From Sedimenticola sp. (GTDB taxonomy: Bacteria > Pseudomonadota > Gammaproteobacteria > Chromatiales > Chromatiaceae): DNA of 6,646 nt. Of this stretch, positions 1 to 6,297 are shown in pieces. The notes under the pieces were generated by a model that was given only the letters and a program-made list of their open reading frames with translations, ran no database searches and was not told where the DNA came from. The translations under genes were made by a program, and so were the position numbers. Location: NCBI GenBank assembly GCA_027038775.1, contig JALWGP010000397.1:1-6646 (forward strand), read 5' to 3'. Each line of letters starts with the position of its first letter. Positions within the stretch are counted from its first letter, which is position 1.

Positions 1-95
1 GGGCCCGGGAGCTGCGCGCCATGGCGGAAGAGGCCCGGGAGGAGGCGGTGGCCGCGGCGGTGGAACTGCTGCTGGACGCGGGAGCGGACGAATGA
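1..95 (+). CDS. V/A-type ATPase small coiled-coil stalk subunit (G/H-like), C-terminal fragment
   Basis: Only the last 30 codons are in the window, read in the frame starting at base 3 and ending in TGA at 93-95. The visible peptide is rich in Ala, Glu and Arg and ends in a hydrophobic run, EAVAAAVELLLDAGADE. This resembles the C-terminus of the G/H peripheral-stalk subunits, which are Ala/Glu-rich helices that pair with subunit E to hold the A3B3 head against rotation. The stop overlaps the start of the subunit C gene in an ATGA, so it belongs to the same transcript. In Thermus and Enterococcus a small coiled-coil subunit likewise leads the operon. The ATG at 21-23 is in frame but would leave only 24 residues, so I treat it as internal. 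The identity rests on composition and position, because the fragment is too short for a secure family call. Confidence 0.6.
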   Translation, partial: ARELRAMAEEAREEAVAAAVELLLDAGADE

Positions 96-1162
96 CCACC
101 CGGGCCGGCCGAGACGCCTTCCTAGACACCCGCGCCTCGCTCTTCGCCATTCGGCTGCTGCGCCGCGAACAGCGCCTGGCGCTGGTGGAACGTCCCTTGG
201 AGGAACTTCCCCCGCTGCTGCGCCAGGCGGGGCTGGAAACCCTGGTGGAGGCCATGCCGGCCGATACCGCCGCCCTGGAACAACGGCTTGCCAGCGTGCT
301 GGTGCGGGAGAGCGAACAGCTCTTCCACGCCGTCGACGCGGTGGCGCGGGACTTCCTGCGACACTGGCTGCGCCGGCTGGAGCTGATCAATCTCAAGCTG
401 CTGCTGCGTGCCCGGCTCGCCGGTCACGAGCCGGTCCGCACCCGAGGGCTCCTGCTCGACCTGGGTTCCCTCACCACCCTGCCGGTGGAATCCCTGCTGC
501 AGGCCGAGAGTGCGGAAGAGCTGCTGCGCCAGCTGGAGCGCACCCCCTACGCCACCATGGCACGCCAGGCCCGCAAGGCCTACCAGGAGGGCGCCGACCT
601 GTTCGCCGCGGAAGCCACCCTGGACGCCCATTATTACCACCAGCTGGTACACCAGGCCCGCCGGCTGCCGGGCCGGGCTGGGCAGCAGGTGCGCAATCTG
701 CTTGGAGCCTGGCTGGACCAGGTGAACCTGGTCTCCCTGCTCCGTTTCCGGGTCCATTACCGGCTGGAGGCGCCCCACGCCTATTTCCTGCTGGCCCCCG
801 GGGGACACCTGCTGCCACCCTCCCTGTTACAACAACTGGCCCAGCGTACTTCCCTGCCGGAAATGCTGACCCTGCTACCGGCCACCCTGCAGGTCCTCCT
901 GGAAGGGGCCGACACCGTCGGCAAGGTGGAACAGCGCATGATCGCGCGCGTGCGCCGCCAGGCACGACTGCTGTTGCGGCGCCGCAACCCCGGCCTGGCT
1001 CGGGCCTTCGCCTGGCTCTACCTGCGGGAACAGCAATTGCAGCTGGTACACACGGTGCTCAAGGGACACCTGTTGGGGCTGGAGCCGGAGTTGATCCGTT
1101 TCTGCGCCGATCCCCTGGCCAACCTGGAGGTCGGGCCGGCGGAAGAGGAGGTGACGTCATGA
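92..1162 (+). CDS. ntpC: V/A-type ATPase subunit C (AC39/d family)
   Basis: This 356-residue, almost entirely helical, soluble protein belongs to the V0D/AC39 family. The family forms a funnel-shaped adaptor that sits on the proteolipid ring and couples it to the central stalk. Recognisable stretches come in the family order: LELINLKLLLR near residues 96-106, LDAHYYHQLV at 177-186, VNLVSLLRFR at 211-220, and the C-terminal NPGLARAFAWLYLREQQ from residue 299. There are no membrane segments or signal peptide. Length is close to that of other bacterial and archaeal members, perhaps slightly long. The ATG at 92 is supported by GGAG at 81-84 and by the ATGA overlap with the preceding gene. Its stop overlaps the next gene, subunit I, in another ATGA. 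In Thermus and Enterococcus operons C lies between E and F, but here it precedes I, so the order is different. The family call is firm, and no broken or missing region is visible. Confidence 0.95.
   Translation: MTTRAGRDAFLDTRASLFAIRLLRREQRLALVERPLEELPPLLRQAGLETLVEAMPADTAALEQRLASVLVRESEQLFHAVDAVARDFLRHWLRRLELINLKLLLRARLAGHEPVRTRGLLLDLGSLTTLPVESLLQAESAEELLRQLERTPYATMARQARKAYQEGADLFAAEATLDAHYYHQLVHQARRLPGRAGQQVRNLLGAWLDQVNLVSLLRFRVHYRLEAPHAYFLLAPGGHLLPPSLLQQLAQRTSLPEMLTLLPATLQVLLEGADTVGKVEQRMIARVRRQARLLLRRRNPGLARAFAWLYLREQQLQLVHTVLKGHLLGLEPELIRFCADPLANLEVGPAEEEVTS
1146..1154 (+). promoter_or_regulatory. Very strong ribosome binding site for subunit I
   Basis: AGGAGGTGA is a full nine-base match to the usual anti-Shine-Dalgarno end of 16S rRNA. 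The GGAGG core ends seven bases before the ATG at 1159. The site lies inside the last codons of the subunit C gene, so ribosomes finishing C sit on it. It fixes the start of subunit I at 1159 rather than at the in-frame ATG at 1177. It is the strongest site in the window by complementarity. Confidence 0.8.
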
Positions 1163-3051
1163 TCACGCCGGTTCCCATGTGCCGGGTGACCCTTGCGCTG
1201 CTCACCGAGGACCTGGTCCAGGCGGGACTGGTACTGGGCCGCTTCAGCTGCTTTGCGCCGCAACCAGAGGCGCGGGAGAAGGCCCTGCCGGAGGTGCCGC
1301 TCGCCGACTACCGGGAGCGCTTCGAGCAGGCGCGCACCCGTTTGCTGAAGATCTGTCGTTTCCTGGAAGTGCCTCCGGAAGCGGACACCATCCCGGAACG
1401 GGCGCCCACCCTGAAGGCGCTGCAGCAGCTGGATGCCTGGCTGGAGGAGATCTGGAACCACTGCTCCTGCTGCGAGGAGAACCTGAGGCGCAACCAGGAG
1501 GCGCTGCGCGAGGTGCGCCAGCTGCAGAAGCTGCTGCACAGCTACCGTCAGCTGGACGTGGATCTCGGCCTGCTGCAGCGCGACCTGCGGTTCCTGCGGG
1601 TGCGGCTGGGCACGGTGCCACGGCAGAATCTCGGCCGCCTGCGCGAGGCGGTGGCACTGGCCGGGTTCTCCCTCACCCGCTTCGCCAACCTGGAGGACCG
1701 GGCCCAAGTGGTGGTGGCCGGGCTGAAACGGAAAGTGGAACAGCTGGAGACCGTGCTCCGGGCCGCCGACTTCCGGGAGCTCACTTTGCCGGAAGCCTTT
1801 TCCGACCACCCGGCCCAGGTGGAGGCGAGCCTGCGCGAACGGGAGCGCCGCCTGCACCGGGAACGGCAACACCTGGAACAGGAGATCCGGGAACGGCGGG
1901 AACAGCATGGCGAGCGCCTGCGCGAGGTTGCCGGTCAGCTCACCGCCGCTTCCGGCTTCGCCGGTTTCGGCGATGCCCCCTCCAGCCGCGGCGGACTGGC
2001 GCGTGTCTCCGGCTGGATTCCCGCCACCGAGCTGGAAAACCTGCGGCAAGCCCTGGACCAGGCACTGCCCCACCCGGTATTTCTGGAGGCGCGACCACCC
2101 CGGCGGGAAGAGTATTCCCAGGTGCCCTCCAACCTGCGCCATGGCAGCTGGCTGCAACCTTTCGCCGCGCTGGTGCGCAACTACGGCATTCCCCGCTACC
2201 GCGAACTGGACCCCACCTGGTTCCTGGCGGTGAGTTTCAGCATCCTGTTCGGCATGATGTTCGGCGACCTGGGGCATGGCCTGCTGATCGCCCTGGGCGG
2301 CTGGCTGCTGGGGTACCGCCTGCCCCTGGCAAGACCCCTGCTGGTGGCCGCCGGAATCTCCTCGATGCTGTTCGGCCTGCTCTACGGCAGCCTGTTCGGC
2401 TACGAGGGGCTGATTCCGGCCCTCTGGCTGTCACCCCTGGAGGATCCGGTGCGCATGCTGAAGGTGGCCTTCGCCTGGGGCGTCTTCTTCATTCTGCTGG
2501 CCACTCTGTTCCGCATCCGCAACGACCTCGCCGAGGGGGACTGGCAGTCCGCCCTGTTCGACGGCCATGGCCTGGCCGGGCTGACGCTCTATCTCGCCCT
2601 GCTCACCGCCGGCTGGCAATGGAGCAGCGGCGGCTCCCTCACCCGCTGGCATCTGGCGTCCCTGGCGCTGCCGCTGGCGGCCATCCTGATCTGGAAGTGG
2701 CGCCGGCTCGACGCCCCGCCGGGGGAACGGCTGCTGGTGGTGGCCATCGAGGGATTCGAGACCTTCATGAACTACGTCTCCAACACCCTCTCCTTCCTGC
2801 GGGTGGCCGCCTTTGGCCTCAACCACGTGGCGCTGGCGCTGGCGGTGTTCGCCCTGGCCGACAGGATGCAGACCACCGGCCACTGGATCACCGTGATCCT
2901 GGGCAACCTCTTCATCGTGCTCATGGAGGGGGCCATCGTCGTCATCCAGGTGCTGCGCCTGGAATACTACGAGGGCTTCTCCCGCTTCTTCCGCGGCGAC
3001 GGACGGCCGTTCCAGCCTCTGCGTCTCACCCTGGATGGAGGCCGGCCATGA
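1159..3051 (+). CDS. ntpI: V/A-type ATPase subunit I (a-type membrane stator and ion channel)
   Basis: This 630-residue protein is subunit I, the equivalent of eukaryotic subunit a. It anchors the peripheral stalks and forms the two half-channels beside the K ring. Residues 1 to about 345 are hydrophilic and rich in Arg and Glu, with coiled-coil-like helices around 105-150 and 220-260. About seven or eight membrane segments follow, near 353-385, 393-414, 434-452, 470-488, 497-512, 525-567 and 575-598. Family hallmarks are FGMMFGDLGHG at 364-374, LFGLLYGSLFGYE at 404-416, and NTLSFLRVAAFGLNH at 542-556. Arg548 corresponds to the essential channel arginine (Arg735 of yeast Vph1p). Arg600, in VLRLEYYEGFSRFF, matches the second conserved arginine (Arg799). 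Length is usual for the family. All six cysteines lie in the first 105 residues, including an unusual HCSCC at 101-105. The start at 1159 gives MITPVPMCRVTL, matching the typical N-terminus, and has a near-perfect ribosome binding site. Confidence 0.97.
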   Translation: MITPVPMCRVTLALLTEDLVQAGLVLGRFSCFAPQPEAREKALPEVPLADYRERFEQARTRLLKICRFLEVPPEADTIPERAPTLKALQQLDAWLEEIWNHCSCCEENLRRNQEALREVRQLQKLLHSYRQLDVDLGLLQRDLRFLRVRLGTVPRQNLGRLREAVALAGFSLTRFANLEDRAQVVVAGLKRKVEQLETVLRAADFRELTLPEAFSDHPAQVEASLRERERRLHRERQHLEQEIRERREQHGERLREVAGQLTAASGFAGFGDAPSSRGGLARVSGWIPATELENLRQALDQALPHPVFLEARPPRREEYSQVPSNLRHGSWLQPFAALVRNYGIPRYRELDPTWFLAVSFSILFGMMFGDLGHGLLIALGGWLLGYRLPLARPLLVAAGISSMLFGLLYGSLFGYEGLIPALWLSPLEDPVRMLKVAFAWGVFFILLATLFRIRNDLAEGDWQSALFDGHGLAGLTLYLALLTAGWQWSSGGSLTRWHLASLALPLAAILIWKWRRLDAPPGERLLVVAIEGFETFMNYVSNTLSFLRVAAFGLNHVALALAVFALADRMQTTGHWITVILGNLFIVLMEGAIVVIQVLRLEYYEGFSRFFRGDGRPFQPLRLTLDGGRP

Positions 3052-3098
3052 TGTCCGCCCATCCCTTTTTGCAAGGAGAACTGCCATGTATTGGATGA
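3048..3098 (+). CDS. Possible 16-residue leader ORF between subunits I and K
   Basis: An ATG at 3048 overlaps the subunit I stop as ATGA and is preceded by GGAGG at 3037-3041 with six-base spacing. It opens a frame reading MMSAHPFLQGELPCIG, which ends in TGA at 3096-3098, ten bases past the start of subunit K. It has the same junction architecture as the real subunit starts in this operon, so ribosomes leaving subunit I could restart here and pass through the K ribosome binding site. I recognise no function for the peptide. It may act only by being translated, it may be the remnant of a lost gene start, or it may be chance. The same frame stays open across the subunit I gene as a low-complexity shadow, which weakens the case for selection on the peptide. 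Confidence 0.2.
   Translation: MMSAHPFLQGELPCIG
3073..3078 (+). promoter_or_regulatory. Ribosome binding site for subunit K
   Basis: AAGGAG lies seven bases before the ATG at 3086. It decides the K start against the longer in-frame ATG at 3035, which lies inside subunit I, has no suitable site at the right distance and would add 17 charged residues. The site sits in the only intergenic gap of the operon (3052-3085), consistent with independent, high-level initiation for the multi-copy ring subunit. A weak CCTT (3064-3067) to AAGG (3073-3076) pairing could partly cover it. Confidence 0.8.
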
Positions 3099-3532
3099 TC
3101 ACCCTCCTCGGCATCAGCCTGCTGGCCCTGGTGGCCACCGGCATCTACCTGGAAATCCACCCCCCGGCGCCCGACCCGGTCAGGATCCGGCGCTGGAAGA
3201 AGCTGGTGGGGGGCAACCTGCTGCTGTTCATGGCCGCCCAGGTGGGGTTGCTGGCATTCGGGGTGCAGGAGGCGCTGGCGGCGCAGCCTGCCCTCCCCTC
3301 CGGTGAGGTGAGCATCGGTTTCGGCCTCTCCCTCATCGGCATCGGCATCCCCACGGCGCTGGCCACCATCGGCGCCGGCATCGCGGTGGGGCCGGTGGGC
3401 GCGGCCTCCCTGGCGGTGATCTCGGAGAAGCCCGAGCTCTTCGGCCGCACCCTCATCTACCTGGGACTGGCGGAGGGGATCGCCATCTACGGCCTGGTGG
3501 TCACCATCCTCATGCTGGGCAAGCTGGGCTGA
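3086..3532 (+). CDS. ntpK: V/A-type ATPase subunit K (c-ring proteolipid) with extra N-terminal hairpin
   Basis: This 148-residue membrane protein is the proteolipid that forms the rotating ring and carries ions past subunit I. The C-terminal half is a standard c hairpin. One helix spans about 76-101 with the small-residue track ATIGAGIAVG. A polar cytoplasmic loop, SEKPELFGR (113-121), follows. The outer helix, about 122-145, contains GLAEGIAIYG with the ion-binding Glu130. The N-terminal half adds a helix at about 3-22, a basic loop (R33, R35, R36, K38, K39), and a second helix at about 40-61 ending in an AxA-like ALAA at 63-66. This half lacks Gly-track motifs and a carboxylate, so it does not look like a duplicated c hairpin. 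It could be a signal peptide with an added upstream helix, or a retained pair of helices. Val101, Gly131 and Ile132 occupy positions that hold Na+ ligands in Na+-type rings, which suggests H+ transport. The stop overlaps subunit F as TGATG. Confidence 0.93.
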   Translation: MYWMITLLGISLLALVATGIYLEIHPPAPDPVRIRRWKKLVGGNLLLFMAAQVGLLAFGVQEALAAQPALPSGEVSIGFGLSLIGIGIPTALATIGAGIAVGPVGAASLAVISEKPELFGRTLIYLGLAEGIAIYGLVVTILMLGKLG

Positions 3533-3873
3533 TGACGGCAGGAAGAAAGGATCCCGGCCAGCCGCGCCTGGTGATGATGGGCGACAGCGCCCTCTGCGCC
3601 GGCTTTGCCCTCATCGGCTTCGAAACCTGGCCGGACGCCAGCGAGGAGCAGCTGGAACGGCTGCTGGAGGAGCTGGAGCAGGAGCGTCAGCCGGCCCTGG
3701 TCTTCCTGGAACCCAGGCTGGCCCGCTGCGGCTGCGCGCCACTCGAGCGGCTGCAGCGCCAGGGAGGACGGGTGATCATCACCGAGATCCCGCCACTGAA
3801 CGCCCCGGACGACTACCGGCCCCAGGTGGAGGAGCTGGTGGTCTCCCTGCTGGGCGAGGGTGCGCTGTCATGA
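3532..3873 (+). CDS. ntpF: V/A-type ATPase subunit F (central stalk)
   Basis: This 113-residue soluble alpha/beta protein is subunit F, which binds subunit D in the central rotor shaft and can modulate ATPase activity. The family pattern begins with strand LVMMGD (13-18) followed by a Gly-Phe turn, as in the usual GD..T..GF..aG. It continues with strand ALVFLE in the middle and a second motif IITEIPPLNAPDDY, then the C-terminal helix VEELVVSLLGEGAL. About 12 extra residues precede the first strand. The start at 3532 is kept because it overlaps the K stop (TGATG), although the Shine-Dalgarno match is poor and translation probably depends on coupling. A GTG at 3571 could give a protein beginning at the first strand, but it too lacks a good site. 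Cys66-Gly-Cys68 and Cys22 are unusual for this small subunit. The stop overlaps subunit E as ATGA. The symbol follows the scheme in which F is ntpF; in Enterococcus the F subunit is called NtpG. Confidence 0.92.
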   Translation: MTAGRKDPGQPRLVMMGDSALCAGFALIGFETWPDASEEQLERLLEELEQERQPALVFLEPRLARCGCAPLERLQRQGGRVIITEIPPLNAPDDYRPQVEELVVSLLGEGALS

Positions 3874-4523
3874 GTCCCACCAGTGACCGGGTGGTGCAGG
3901 AGCTGGAGTCCGCCCTCCTGGAGCGGGCCCGGCGGCTGGCGGACGAGTACCTGGAGCGGGCGCGGCGGGCCCGCCAGCACATCCTGGAGGATGCCCAGGA
4001 GAAGCTCCACCTGCGCGAGGAACAGGCCACCACCCAGGCCCAGGCCGAGGCCGACCGCTACTACCGGCGGCAGGTGCAGGCCAGCGAGCTGGAGTTCACC
4101 CGGCGGCTGGACCGGCTGCGCTGGGAGCTGATCCAGGAGACCCTGGAGCAGGTGAAACAGCGCCTGGCGGCCCACGCCGCCACGCCCGCCTACGAGCGGA
4201 CCCTGGCACAGCTGCTGCGGCGGGGTGCCGACAGCATCGAGCGCAACAGGCTGGTGGCCGCCTTCAACGAGGCCGACCTGGCGCGCCTGCAGCCGCGCTG
4301 GGAGGCGTTCCTGGCCAGCGTCGGCAGCGACCGGGAGATCCGCCTGCAGGAGCGTCCCCTCCCCAGCAGCGGCGGCGTGCTGGTGCGCAGCGAGGACGAC
4401 CGGATCCGGGTGGACAACACCTTCGAGGGACGCCTGGAACGGCTCCAGCCGCAGGTGCTGCAGGTGATCACCGAACGTCTCTTTGCCGCCGAGGTGAGCC
4501 AGCGGGGGCTGCTCCATGAGTGA
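3870..4523 (+). CDS. ntpE: V/A-type ATPase subunit E (peripheral stalk)
   Basis: This 217-residue protein is subunit E, which pairs with the G/H coiled-coil subunit to form the peripheral stalk linking the A3B3 head to subunit I. Residues 1 to about 110 form one long charged helix rich in Arg, Glu, Ala and Gln, the coiled-coil part. Residues from about 110 form the globular domain that binds the top of subunit B. The most telling motif is GGVLV at 168-172 followed by RIRVDNTFEGRLE at 178-190, the conserved signature of this family. Length is slightly above the common 190-210. The start lies in an ATGA overlap with subunit F, with GAGGG at 3856-3860 as a moderate ribosome binding site. The end overlaps subunit A by eight bases. 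There are no cysteines, membrane segments or signs of damage. Confidence 0.95.
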   Translation: MSPTSDRVVQELESALLERARRLADEYLERARRARQHILEDAQEKLHLREEQATTQAQAEADRYYRRQVQASELEFTRRLDRLRWELIQETLEQVKQRLAAHAATPAYERTLAQLLRRGADSIERNRLVAAFNEADLARLQPRWEAFLASVGSDREIRLQERPLPSSGGVLVRSEDDRIRVDNTFEGRLERLQPQVLQVITERLFAAEVSQRGLLHE

Positions 4524-6297
4524 GCCCGGTCGCATCCTGGAGATCAACGGCCCCCTGGTGATGGTGGAACTGGCCGGCGTCACCAACGGCGAGCAGGTGC
4601 GCGTGGGGGAGCTGGGTCTCACCGGGGAGGTGATCGGCCTGGAGGAGTCGCGTGCCCTGGTCCAGGTCTACGAACCCACCGAGATGCTGCGCCCCGGCGA
4701 TTCGGTGACCCCCCTGGGTCATCCCTTCTCGGTGGAGCTGGGGCCCGGCCTGCTAGGCAACATCTTCGATGGCATCCAGCGGCCCCTGGCCGGGCTCATG
4801 GAGAGGGGCGGCGAACGCATCCCCCGCGGCCTGGAGGTACCGGCCCTGGACCGGGACCGGCGCTGGCGCTTCACCCCGGAACCCGGCCTGGAGGCGGGCC
4901 ACGAGATCACCGGCGGCACCGTGCTGGGACGGGTGCAGGAGAGCAAGGCGCTGGAGCACCGCATCCTGGTGCCTCCCCACCTGCATGGCGAGCTGCTGGA
5001 GCTGATGCCGGCCGGGGAATACCGGCTGGAGGAGCCCATCGCGCGCCTGCGCCAGCCCCTGAGCGGCATCCGCGAACTCCGGCTCTACCACCGCTGGCCG
5101 GTGCGCCAGCCGCGCCCCTACCGCAGGCGCGACGATGCCGTGGTACCCCTGCTCACCGGCCAGCGCATCCTGGACACCTTCTTCCCCCTGCTCAAGGGGG
5201 GCAAGGGCGCCATTCCCGGGCCCTTCGGCGCCGGCAAGACCATGCTGCAGCAGCAGATCGCCCGCTGGGCCAACGCCGACGTCGTGATCTACGTGGGTTG
5301 CGGCGAGCGCGGCAACGAGCTGGTGGACATCCTCGAGTCCTTCCCCAAACTCACCGACCCCCACAGCGGCCGGCCGCTGATGGAGCGCACCCTGCTGGTG
5401 GCCAACACCTCCAACATGCCGGTGGTGGCGCGGGAGGCCTCCATCTACGTGGGGGTGACCCTGGCCGAGTACTATCGCGACCAGGGCTTCGACGTGGTGA
5501 TGGTGGCCGACTCCACCAGCCGCTGGGCGGAGGCGCTGCGCGAGGTGGCCGGCCGCCTGGGCCAGATGCCGGTGGAGGAGGGCTATCCCGCCTACCTGGG
5601 CTCGCGCCTTGCGGCCTTCTACGAGCGAGCCGGACGGGTGCGCACCCTGGGAGGCGACCTCGGCTCGGTCTCCCTCATCGGCGCCGTCTCGCCGCCCGGC
5701 GGCGACTTCTCCGAGCCGGTGACCAACCACACCAAGGACATCATCCAGACCTTCTGGGCACTCTCCAAGGCGCTGGCGGACGCCCGCCACTATCCCGCCA
5801 TCTCCTGGAGCGAGAGCTTCTCCGACGCGGTGGAGGAGACCGCCCGCTGGTGGCACCAGAAGGTGGATGGGCGCTGGGCCGAGCGGCGTGGCCAGGCCCT
5901 GGCCCTGCTGGCCCAGGCGGAGGAGTTGCAGCGCATCATCAACCTGGTGGGGGCGGAGGCTCTCTCCCCCGCCCAGCGCTGGAGCGTGGAGATGGCCCGC
6001 ACCCTGCGCGAAGGGCTGCTGCAGCAGAGCGCCCTGGACCCGGTGGACGCCTACTGCGCACCACGTAAGCAGTTCCTGCTGCTGGACCTGATGATGCGGG
6101 TCCATGACGAGGGGCTGGAGCTGATCCGCATGGGGGCGCCCTTCTCGGTGCTGGCCGAACTGCCGCTCATGGGGCAACTGAGGCGGGCCAAGAGCCAGTA
6201 CGGCAACGAGCAGCTGGACCAGCTCGCCAGCCTGGGCGAGCGCTTTCGCGACCAGCTGGCGCAGGTGCGCGAACGTTACCGGGAGCAGAAGGGATGA
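4516..6297 (+). CDS. ntpA: V/A-type ATPase catalytic subunit A
   Basis: This 593-residue protein is the catalytic subunit, which hydrolyses or makes ATP in the A3B3 head. It has an N-terminal beta-barrel (about 1-75, with LEINGPLVMVEL and VQVYEPTE) and the LGPGLLGNIFDGIQRPL stretch. Next comes the non-homologous insert of about 80-90 residues (roughly 110-195) that separates A from F-type beta. The nucleotide-binding domain has P-loop GPFGAGKT at 235-242 with Lys241, the catalytic Glu264 in VGCGERGNE, and Walker B with Asp332 in VVMVADSTSRW. A helical C-terminal domain follows. Residue 239, a redox-active Cys in the eukaryotic P-loop, is Ala here, so that disulfide control is absent. Length is within the family range of about 575-600. 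The start overlaps subunit E by eight bases and is preceded by a modest GGGGG at 4504-4508. The stop overlaps subunit B as ATGA. No intein is present, and all core catalytic residues are intact. Confidence 0.98.
   Translation: MSEPGRILEINGPLVMVELAGVTNGEQVRVGELGLTGEVIGLEESRALVQVYEPTEMLRPGDSVTPLGHPFSVELGPGLLGNIFDGIQRPLAGLMERGGERIPRGLEVPALDRDRRWRFTPEPGLEAGHEITGGTVLGRVQESKALEHRILVPPHLHGELLELMPAGEYRLEEPIARLRQPLSGIRELRLYHRWPVRQPRPYRRRDDAVVPLLTGQRILDTFFPLLKGGKGAIPGPFGAGKTMLQQQIARWANADVVIYVGCGERGNELVDILESFPKLTDPHSGRPLMERTLLVANTSNMPVVAREASIYVGVTLAEYYRDQGFDVVMVADSTSRWAEALREVAGRLGQMPVEEGYPAYLGSRLAAFYERAGRVRTLGGDLGSVSLIGAVSPPGGDFSEPVTNHTKDIIQTFWALSKALADARHYPAISWSESFSDAVEETARWWHQKVDGRWAERRGQALALLAQAEELQRIINLVGAEALSPAQRWSVEMARTLREGLLQQSALDPVDAYCAPRKQFLLLDLMMRVHDEGLELIRMGAPFSVLAELPLMGQLRRAKSQYGNEQLDQLASLGERFRDQLAQVRERYREQKG

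Noticed and set aside
1152..1159. Perfect palindrome TGACGTCA
   Set aside because: It resembles a eukaryotic CRE-type site but is formed by the end of the strong ribosome binding site and the last codons of subunit C; nothing suggests an operator within the operon.
1018..2277. 419-residue minus-strand open frame antisense to subunit I
   Set aside because: Gln/Leu/Gly/Ala-rich shadow opposite a real gene with conserved domains; no plausible start context or family resemblance.
3035..3085. Longer start for subunit K at 3035
   Set aside because: It lies inside subunit I, lacks a Shine-Dalgarno at the right distance and would add a charged, unconserved-looking stretch before the first helix. 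The ATG at 3086 has AAGGAG seven bases upstream.
3052..3085. T-run CCTTTTTG as a possible intrinsic terminator between I and K
   Set aside because: There is no GC-rich stem before the five Ts, and the gene after it belongs to the same complex.
1179..3098. 639-residue plus-strand open frame overlapping subunit I in another frame
   Set aside because: Its product is Gly/Ala/Pro/Arg-rich without any fold pattern, typical of an alternative frame in GC-rich DNA. Only its last 16 codons, after 3048, have a good initiation context and are treated separately.
4753..6177. 474-residue minus-strand open frame antisense to subunit A
   Set aside because: The plus strand has a complete, motif-perfect catalytic subunit here. 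The antisense reading is low-complexity (Gly, His, Leu, Gln, Val, Ala), matches no family I know, and is expected opposite GC-rich codons.
4516..6297. Intein in subunit A
   Set aside because: Inteins are known in some A subunits at the P-loop, but the sequence runs without interruption through the motif and has normal length.
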